Shown: piece by piece, positions 58,696 through 64,000 of the stretch
Layout of the letters: the number at the start of each line of letters is the position of its first letter
Numbering within the stretch: the stretch's first letter is position 1
NCBI RefSeq assembly: GCF_002291145.1
Contig: NZ_NTGE01000142.1
Location: 1-64,000 of the forward strand
DNA length: 64,000 nucleotides
Direction of reading: 5' to 3'
Source of the DNA: Streptomyces sp. SA15
Lineage (GTDB): Bacteria > Actinomycetota > Actinomycetes > Streptomycetales > Streptomycetaceae
The notes under the pieces: model-generated
What the model saw: the letters and a program-made list of their open reading frames with translations, nothing else
Databases searched by the model: none
What the model was told of the DNA's origin: nothing
Position numbers and translations under genes: made by a program

Positions 58696-59576
58696 GTCGT
58701 CGCTCCCGTCAGCTCGTCTTCCACACGCGGGGATTCGGGCGCGGCGCCGTCGTCCCTACGGCGCCTTCGTCGTCGTACGGCGATGAAGGAACCGCCCGCC
58801 GCCACCGCTCCCCCGGCCCCCGCCACCGCGCCCCAGGGGGCGAACCGCACCGAGGTCTCCGCCGTGTCGCCGGCCCCGCCCGCCGCCGTCACCGTCAGCC
58901 GCACGTCGACCGCGTCGAGAGCGGGCCGGTCGGGCCACGGTTCGGTGAGGTGGACGCGGCGGCCCGGGGGCAGTTCGAGGGGCAGGGTGCGCGGGGCGCG
59001 GTCGAGGACCGGGCCGAGCAGGCCGTCCGCGCCCACCGCGAGCCGCGGCACGAGGGCCGTCGTACCGCGATTGACCAGGTCGTACGCGATGTGGTCGCCG
59101 CGGACGGCGACGTGCTCCACGGTCAGCGCGGACAGTTCGGGGACGGTGACGCGGAGTCGGAGACCGACGCGCTGGTCGCCGCCGTCCGGGCCGCGCGCGA
59201 CGATCTCGGCACCGCGGTCACCGGCCGGGACGGTCACCGTGAAGGGGACGTCGGCGCGGGTGCGGGCGGGGATCCGTACCGTGCGGTCCGCGAAGACGAT
59301 CGGCGCGCCGGTGCCCCGCAGCCGTACGGTGATCGGCCCGGCGCCCCGGTTCGTCACGGACACCGCGTCCTGCAGCACGCTCCCCGGGGCGCCCTCGGCG
59401 TAGAAGGACGGCCGGCCGCCGCCGGAGGGCGAGGCGGACCACCCGTCGGCGGCGGCCGCCGTCGTGGCGGAACCCAGCAGGACCAGCAGGGCCAGCAGGG
59501 CCAGCAGGCTCAGCGGGGCCAGGAGTGACGGACACAGGACACGGGCGTCGGACGACATCGGCGGCATCTTCGGCAT
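58692..59576 (-). CDS. exported beta-rich membrane protein
   Basis: A 294-residue protein: a signal peptide (LLAPLSLLALLALLVLLGSA), two beta-sandwich-like parts (SFYAEGAPGSVLQDAVSVTN, TRADVPFTVTVPAGDRG; LSALTVEHVAVRGDHIAYDL) recalling DUF916/COG1470-type surface proteins, a C-terminal helix (about 250-268) and a basic cytoplasmic end (RRRRRRRDDG). Three ATGs are possible at the start (59576, 59567, 59558) and none has a clear ribosome site. The stop overlaps the next gene. It lies with two sortase-type substrates. Confidence 0.7.
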   Translation of the reverse strand: MPKMPPMSSDARVLCPSLLAPLSLLALLALLVLLGSATTAAAADGWSASPSGGGRPSFYAEGAPGSVLQDAVSVTNRGAGPITVRLRGTGAPIVFADRTVRIPARTRADVPFTVTVPAGDRGAEIVARGPDGGDQRVGLRLRVTVPELSALTVEHVAVRGDHIAYDLVNRGTTALVPRLAVGADGLLGPVLDRAPRTLPLELPPGRRVHLTEPWPDRPALDAVDVRLTVTAAGGAGDTAETSVRFAPWGAVAGAGGAVAAGGSFIAVRRRRRRRDDGAAPESPRVEDELTGATT

Positions 59577-59621
59577 CGGCGGATCCAGAGGTCGTGCGGT
59601 CGCGCGTCGTGCGAAAACGGG

Positions 59622-60320
59622 TCAGTGGCGCACCCGCGCCGCCGCCTGGTTCCGCCGCGTCAGCCACAGCGCCCCCGCCGCGCCCGCGAGCAGCACCGTT
59701 CCGCCGAGCGTGCCGAGGGCGATGGCGGAGTCCTCGGGGCCGGTCTGCGGGAGTTCGGCGCCGGAGCCGCTGCCCGATTCGGAGCCGCTCTGGGGCGCCC
59801 CGCCGCCGCTCGCCGCCGTCACGTCCAGGGTCAGCGAGGGCTCCGGGTCGTTCGTCGGCGTGCACGTCGTCGTCGTACCGAGCGCCTTGATGGTGAGCAC
59901 GCCCGCCGTGAAGGTGACCTCGCCGGTCTTCTTCGGGGTGTACGTGCCCGACAGGTCGCTGATCTTGATGGGGGTGTTGGCGGGAATAGCCTCCTGGTTG
60001 GCGGGGCCGGTCACCGTCATGGTGCCGCTGTCGGCGCCGCCCAGCTTGATGGTGGCGCTCGGGTTCATCGAGCCCTTGCCGAGTTCGACCGGGCTGGAGG
60101 AGACGCCCTTCTGCCACGACATGGTGACCTTGTAGCCGCCGCCGCTCTTGACGCCCTTGATGTCGATGGGTGAGACGGCGCTCTTGTCGCCGATCGGGGT
60201 CTTGCACTGGTAGTTGACGTCGACGACCTCGGCGTGGGCTGCGGGGGCGGCCATCAGCACCGCCGAGCCGGCCAGGGCCGCGGCGGAGGCGAGCACGGCG
60301 GTTCGTTTCGGGTACGACAC
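59622..60320 (-). CDS. secreted surface protein with LPxTG sortase signal
   Basis: A 232-residue protein: signal peptide ending AAHAEV (about residue 30), one beta domain (35-170) that begins VNYQCKTPIGDKSAVSPIDI and ends VLTIKALGTTTTCTPTNDPE, then a Ser/Gly linker and LPQTG (residues 190-194), helix and RRNQAAARVRH. The domain repeats the second domain of the 56165 protein, including both cysteines. GTG at 60320 has GAGGGG 8 nt upstream. First gene of the four-gene envelope operon. No sortase gene is in the window. Confidence 0.82.
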   Translation of the reverse strand: MSYPKRTAVLASAAALAGSAVLMAAPAAHAEVVDVNYQCKTPIGDKSAVSPIDIKGVKSGGGYKVTMSWQKGVSSSPVELGKGSMNPSATIKLGGADSGTMTVTGPANQEAIPANTPIKISDLSGTYTPKKTGEVTFTAGVLTIKALGTTTTCTPTNDPEPSLTLDVTAASGGGAPQSGSESGSGSGAELPQTGPEDSAIALGTLGGTVLLAGAAGALWLTRRNQAAARVRH

Positions 60321-60489
60321 GGCACGGTCCCCTCATTCCTGATTTCCTGACGGCACATCAGATCGGCCGTCAAGGTACGCCCGGGGCCTTGTGGAGGGAA
60401 GACAAAGTGCGCGCCGGATGTGTGGTGATCCGGCGCGCACTCGGTGACGTGGGGAGAAAAACGCGAACCGCGGGTAACCCTGGGGCGGC

Positions 60490-60622
60490 GTTACGCGGGC
60501 CCCGGTCGGCGTTGCGCGGACCGGGGCGGCGTTACGGGGGCCCCGATCGTTGCGCGGACTGGGACGGCGTTGCGCGGGACCGCCGGGACGGCGTAACACG
60601 GACCGCCGGGACGGCGTTACGC
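60490..60622. repeat. degenerate GC-rich minisatellite
   Basis: Six or seven degenerate units of about 20 bp (for example GGGACGGCGTTACGCGGACC and CGCCGGGACGGCGTAACACG) fill the space downstream of the anti-sigma kinase gene and run into its stop codon. No coding sense is evident. Confidence 0.6.
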
Positions 60623-61153
60623 CGGCGCCCCCAGCTCGGCCCAGACCGTCTTGCCCGCGACCCCCGGGCTGCGTACGACCCCCCAGTCCAGGCACAGCCG
60701 CTGCACGATGAACATGCCGTGGCCGCCGGGGCGGCCGGCGCGGTGCGGGGTGCGGGGGGCCGGCTGGCCCGTGCCCTTGTCGGAGACCTCGACGCGGATC
60801 ACCTTGTTGTCGCAGGCGATCCGCAGCTCGTCCGGCCCTTCGGCATGCAGACAGGCGTTGGTGACCAGCTCGGAGACGACGAGCAGCACGTCCTCGGCGG
60901 CGGCCCGCTGGTCGGCGGTGGCGGCGGGCAGCCAGCCCCACGCGTACAGCGCCTGGCGGGCGAAGTCGCGGGCGAGCGGGACGACCCCGCTCGCCCCGTC
61001 GAAGCTCAGCCTGCGGACCTGGCGTCCCCCCGACGACACGGCCGCGTCCTCCACGGACGCCCCGGTCGCGGGCACGCCCCCCTCGGACGCCCCGGAAGCG
61101 CCGCTGGGCTCCGGGCCGCGGTCGCCCGGCGGGTAAGGCCGGGTGGTGCTCAT
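60617..61153 (-). CDS. ATP-binding anti-sigma / partner-switch kinase (HATPase_c_2)
   Basis: A 178-residue RsbW-like protein. A disordered 50-residue head precedes the ATPase: VVSELVTNACLHAEG (N box), VEVSDKGTGQPAP (G1) and GGHGMFIVQRL (G2). Such proteins bind a sigma factor or phosphorylate a STAS antagonist. The STAS gene lies 330 bp upstream on the same strand and a SigB-type sigma gene is divergent from it, so together they form a partner-switching set. I recall this locus as that of the S. coelicolor SigI partners. Confidence 0.88.
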   Translation of the reverse strand: MSTTRPYPPGDRGPEPSGASGASEGGVPATGASVEDAAVSSGGRQVRRLSFDGASGVVPLARDFARQALYAWGWLPAATADQRAAAEDVLLVVSELVTNACLHAEGPDELRIACDNKVIRVEVSDKGTGQPAPRTPHRAGRPGGHGMFIVQRLCLDWGVVRSPGVAGKTVWAELGAPA

Positions 61154-61389
61154 CAGCGCTTCACCTCACCGATTCACCGGTTCACGAATCAAAAAATCTG
61201 TACACAGTCACTACACGGTCAGTACGGCAGTCGGCTCGACAGGAACCGCGACCGGTCGGTCCCGACAGGCAGTACGGATGTCTCCTGCCCGACCGGACCG
61301 GCAGAACACCCCTGTATTCGGCACGAGGGCCGTGACGCCCGGAAAGCGCCGGTCACAGGGGGCCGAGCGGGGGACGGGCAGGGCAAGGA

Positions 61390-61443
61390 CGGGGGACGAG
61401 CGGGGCAGAGCAGGGGATGAGCGGGGCAGAGCAGGGGATGAGC
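61390..61443. repeat. 21-bp tandem repeat between STAS and kinase genes
   Basis: GGGGATGAGCGGGGCAGAGC plus A occurs about 2.5 times, with a slightly diverged first unit. It lies in the 61154-61481 gap, which otherwise shows no gene I can support. Confidence 0.65.
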
Positions 61444-61481
61444 GTGGAACGGCCGAGACGGCCGCGGCCGGATCCACCGGC

Positions 61482-61877
61482 TCAGCCGGCTTCGTCAACG
61501 CCGCCCGGTTCGCCGGCGAGGGCCGCTGCCACGGTCTCGTGGACGGTGAAGACCGCGTCCGCCCCGGTGATCTCGAAGACGCGCGCGACCACGGGCTGCA
61601 TCCCCGCCAGGTGCACCCCGCCTCCGGCGGCCTCCGCCTTCAGTCGCGCACCCAGCAGCACATTCAGGCCGGTGGAATCGCAGAACTCCAGGCGCGAGCA
61701 GTCGACCACCAGCCGACTGAATCCTTTGGCGAGGCATTCCTCGAGTGGCTCACGCAACAAATCGGCCGTGTGGTGATCCAACTCACCCGCCGGGGTCACG
61801 ACGGCACTGGAGCCCTCTTCGCGAACCTCAACCAGAAGCCGGCCCGACTGTGCGCTGCCGACCGTCCCGCGGTCCAT
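61482..61877 (-). CDS. STAS-domain anti-sigma factor antagonist
   Basis: A 131-residue SpoIIAA/RsbV-like protein: VVTPAGELDHHTADLLREPL (about residues 26-45), LVVDCSRLEFCDSTGLNVLL with phosphoaccepting S68 in CDSTG, and a C-terminal helix AAALAGEPGG. When unphosphorylated it should bind the ATP-binding partner and free the sigma factor. The ATG at 61877 faces the sigma gene across about 250 bp. Confidence 0.92.
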   Translation of the reverse strand: MDRGTVGSAQSGRLLVEVREEGSSAVVTPAGELDHHTADLLREPLEECLAKGFSRLVVDCSRLEFCDSTGLNVLLGARLKAEAAGGGVHLAGMQPVVARVFEITGADAVFTVHETVAAALAGEPGGVDEAG

Positions 61878-62017
61878 GCCGTCTCTCTCTCCCGACGTCG
61901 TGACTGCTGACTGACGCCCTCGAACACTACGCCTTCCCTACGCCGTCCGACACCCGAACAATCGCACGCAAACGGACACTTACGAACAAAACGCACTTGC
62001 GGCGGGCTCGGGAAAGC

Positions 62018-62023
62018 GGGTAG
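62018..62023 (+). promoter_or_regulatory. possible SigB-type -10 upstream of the sigma gene
   Basis: GGGTAG matches the -10 of Streptomyces SigB-family promoters, about 109 bp before the sigma gene ATG. A clear GTTT -35 is not seen at the right distance, so this is only a candidate. Confidence 0.3.
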
Positions 62024-62131
62024 GGCTAGTAGGGACACGTACCCGAACACGGCCGGCTTTGGAGGCGCCGCACACCGCAGTGCTACGGAACTGGCTTCGG
62101 CAGCCATATGCCGAGAACGATGGAGGACATC

Positions 62132-63100
62132 ATGTCACCCCGGCTCGACGCATCGCATACCCATGAGGCGACGTCGACATCCCCCCCGGAACATCTGGAT
62201 CCCATCGAGCGCACCGACGTACGCGACGACATACTCGTCGACGTCGAACAGGACGCGACGCACGTCACAGTCGAAACAGTCGAACAGGACGACGTACTCG
62301 CAGGGCTTCCGGACATCCCCCCGTACGACGAGGTGGGACCGGTGGACGCACGGGCCCTGTCCAAAACCCTCTTCGAGCGCCTGGAGTCGCTGGAGGAAGG
62401 CACCCACGAGTACTCGTACGTCCGCAACACGCTCGTCGAACTCAACCTCGCCCTGGTCAAGTTCGCCGCCTCCCGCTTCCGCTCCCGCAGCGAGCCGATG
62501 GAGGACATCATCCAGGTCGGCACGATCGGCCTGATCAAGGCGATCGACCGTTTCGAACTCAGCCGAGGTGTGGAGTTCCCCACCTTCGCGATGCCAACCA
62601 TCGTCGGAGAGATCAAGCGCTTCTTCCGCGACACGTCCTGGTCGGTGCGCGTACCGCGCCGACTGCAGGAGCTCCGGCTCGACCTGGCCAAGGCCGGTGA
62701 CGAACTGGCCCAGCAGCTGGACCGGGCGCCCACGGTGACCGAACTCGCCGAGCGCCTCGGCCTGTCCAACGACGAGGTCGTCGAGGGCATGGCCGCGTCG
62801 AACGCCTACACCGCCTCCTCGCTGGACGCCCAGCCGGAGGAGGACGACACCGAGGGCGCCCTCGCGGACCGCATCGGCTACGAGGACCACGGGCTCGAAG
62901 GCATCGAGTACGTCGAGTCGTTGAAGCCGCTGATCGCAGAACTCCCGTCCCGGGACCGGAAGATCCTCTCCCTGCGCTTCGTCGCCAACATGACCCAGTC
63001 CGAGATCGGTGACGAACTCGGCATCTCGCAGATGCATGTGTCGCGGCTGCTGTCGCGGACACTGGTGCGGCTGCGGAAGGGGTTGACGGTCGAGGAGTGA
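62132..63100 (+). CDS. sigI: SigB/SigF-family RNA polymerase sigma factor (SigI-like)
   Basis: A 322-residue group 3 sigma factor. Region 2 begins YVRNTLVELNLALVKFAASR and contains MEDIIQVGTIGLIKAIDRFE and VEFPTFAMPTIVGEIKRFFR; region 3 follows SWSVRVPRRLQELRLDLAKA; region 4 has LPSRDRKILSLRFVANMTQS and EIGDELGISQMHVSRLLSRT. An acidic head of about 75 residues precedes region 2. ATG at 62132 is preferred (GGAGG 5 nt upstream) over the ATG at 62108. The neighbouring STAS and ATPase genes and gene order point to SigI of S. coelicolor, recognised from memory. Confidence 0.88.
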   Translation: MSPRLDASHTHEATSTSPPEHLDPIERTDVRDDILVDVEQDATHVTVETVEQDDVLAGLPDIPPYDEVGPVDARALSKTLFERLESLEEGTHEYSYVRNTLVELNLALVKFAASRFRSRSEPMEDIIQVGTIGLIKAIDRFELSRGVEFPTFAMPTIVGEIKRFFRDTSWSVRVPRRLQELRLDLAKAGDELAQQLDRAPTVTELAERLGLSNDEVVEGMAASNAYTASSLDAQPEEDDTEGALADRIGYEDHGLEGIEYVESLKPLIAELPSRDRKILSLRFVANMTQSEIGDELGISQMHVSRLLSRTLVRLRKGLTVEE

Positions 63101-63132
63101 CGGCCTGGGCTACCGTCGGCGGTGACTGAGCG

Positions 63133-63155
63133 ACCCGGCCCGGGGTGGGCCGGGT
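63133..63155. terminator. terminator after the sigma factor gene
   Basis: ACCCGGCCC-GGGGT-GGGCCGGGT is a perfect 9-bp stem, followed by TTGGTTGGTTACC on plus, 33 bp after the stop. A direct repeat GGTTACCCG occurs twice just beyond. Confidence 0.75.
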
Positions 63156-63281
63156 TGGTTGGTTACCCGTTGGTCGGTTACCCGGGGGAACCTCTTTCCT
63201 CGCGGGGTCCCGTCCACCACTATGGGCACCCATCACAGACCGGCCGGTCCGTCAGGACGGGGTGGCGAGGAGGGCGGGTGG

Positions 63282-64000
63282 ATGGCTCGGGCCGACGGGA
63301 CCGACGACGAGGTCGGGGGCGGGGGCGCCAAGGGGGGCGGCAGGGGCGGTGCCTACGCCGGTGCGTCCGACGCCCGCCTCACCGAACTGCTGCGCGCCGA
63401 TCCGGCCACGGCCTACCTGGCCCTCCAGGAACTCCGCGCCCGGCACCGCCCGTCGGTCCTCGCCTACGCCCGCCTGTGCGCGACGAACGAGTCCGCGGCA
63501 CGGCAACTGGCGGCCCAGGCCCTCACGCTCGCGGCCCGCGAGACGGCCCGCGGCATCGACCCCGGCGTCCCGTGGCGGCACCGGCTCCTGCTGCTGACGG
63601 GGCGGGTGGCCGCGTCCTGGTCCGCCGACGAACGGGCGGCAGGACTCGACGCGGGGCTTCTTCTTGTCCTGAATACGGCGACTTCTGAAGGCTTGGTCCC
63701 ACCCCTGCTCGGACCGTTCCAGTCCTTGCCGTCGCGCGCCCAGGGGCTCGTCTGGTACGGCGTGGTGGAGCGGGAACCCGCCGACAGAACGGCCGGTTTC
63801 CTCGGCCTCACACGCGAGGACGTGGTGTACGGCACCCAACAGGCCCTCCAGGCCATGGCCCAGGCCTGCCTGCGGTCCCGCCTCGCCGCCTCCGACGATC
63901 CGCGCTGCGGGGACTTCCGCCGCCTGATCGAGGAGTCGGTACGGCCGGACAGTCCCCGTGACAGCCCCGACCTGCACGCCCACATGGCGCACTGCGCACA
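63282..64000 (+). CDS. sigma-like / zinc-finger protein, truncated by window end
   Basis: The first 239 codons of a larger gene. After a Gly-rich head the protein resembles an ECF sigma factor region in helix pattern (ARLTELLRADPATAYLALQE, LARQ-type helices, LPSRAQGLVWYGVVEREPAD) but without a clear DNA-binding motif. The last visible residues DLHAHMAHCA look like the start of a zf-HC2 (HxxxC) anti-sigma-type zinc finger. I know similar long Streptomyces proteins next to sigI, of unknown function. The frame is open at the right edge. Confidence 0.65.
   Translation, partial: MARADGTDDEVGGGGAKGGGRGGAYAGASDARLTELLRADPATAYLALQELRARHRPSVLAYARLCATNESAARQLAAQALTLAARETARGIDPGVPWRHRLLLLTGRVAASWSADERAAGLDAGLLLVLNTATSEGLVPPLLGPFQSLPSRAQGLVWYGVVEREPADRTAGFLGLTREDVVYGTQQALQAMAQACLRSRLAASDDPRCGDFRRLIEESVRPDSPRDSPDLHAHMAHCA

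Noticed and set aside
61211..61498. Minus-strand 95-codon frame between the STAS and ATPase genes
   Set aside because: Composed mainly of the 21-bp repeat (LPRSSPA units) with no conserved sequence.

Overview
The window is high-GC chromosomal DNA from a Streptomyces (or very close actinomycete). Reasons: strongly GC-rich third codon positions, many GTG and TTG starts, several genes without a Shine-Dalgarno, a near-canonical WhiB, F420 biosynthesis genes, a SigB/SigF-type sigma factor with partner-switching proteins, and gene order I recognise from memory as the conserved Streptomyces core around whiB, fbiAB, the LCP genes, purEK and sigI. I saw no rRNA, tRNA, CRISPR array, prophage or intact insertion sequence.

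Layout. 1-11.3 kb: sugar phosphate and envelope genes on the minus strand (SIS-domain isomerase fragment, Trm112-like protein, phosphomannomutase, lactate permease, DUF3499, a DUF4097 remnant, DUF5719 secreted protein, a 1222-residue membrane glycosyltransferase, whiB), with a small metallopeptidase gene on plus. 11.3-16 kb: a poly-cysteine leader ORF ahead of cysteine dioxygenase, then fbiA-fbiB and a DNA glycosylase. 16-19.2 kb: an NDP-sugar pyrophosphorylase and a secreted PGRP amidase. 19.3-35 kb: an envelope region with seven LytR-CpsA-Psr (LCP) genes, including a tandemly duplicated two-gene unit, plus TIGR03089, a family 2 glycosyltransferase, a Tat-type D,D-carboxypeptidase, a deleted thioesterase and a HAD phosphatase. 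35-38.8 kb: an accessory-looking stretch (Cys-rich copper protein, MerR/SDR pair, nucleotidyltransferase-like gene, a broken DUF6879/HATPase fusion). 38.9-41.6 kb: acyl-CoA dehydrogenase and UDP-sugar dehydrogenase. 42-46.4 kb: a copper/cupredoxin cluster. 46.4-52.6 kb: CGNR regulator, two VOC proteins, two M19 dipeptidase paralogues (one without its metal ligands) separated by a yefM-yoeB module, then purE-purK. 52.8-56.1 kb: GtrA protein, an OmpR-type two-component system and a dead peptide-transporter gene. 56.1-60.3 kb: four secreted or envelope genes, two with sortase-type C-termini. 60.6-64 kb: anti-sigma kinase, STAS antagonist, SigI-type sigma factor and a truncated sigma-like/zinc-finger gene.

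How the parts work together. Much of the window serves the cell envelope: manB and the pyrophosphorylase supply activated sugars, membrane glycosyltransferases build polymers, LCP proteins attach polymers to peptidoglycan, and the amidase and carboxypeptidase trim the wall. Regulation is visible as WhiB, a two-component system, a sigma partner-switch, a MerR promoter with a 19-bp spacer, a toxin-antitoxin operator array and the cysteine-codon leader. Decay is unusually visible: DUF4097, the thioesterase, DUF6879/HATPase and the peptide transporter are all broken.

The most novel-looking signal is the 31-codon ORF at 11721-11816. It ends in six cysteine codons within nine positions and probably has a leaderless start. 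It lies 152 nt before a cysteine dioxygenase gene, so it looks like a cysteine-sensing attenuator placed on a cysteine-degrading enzyme.
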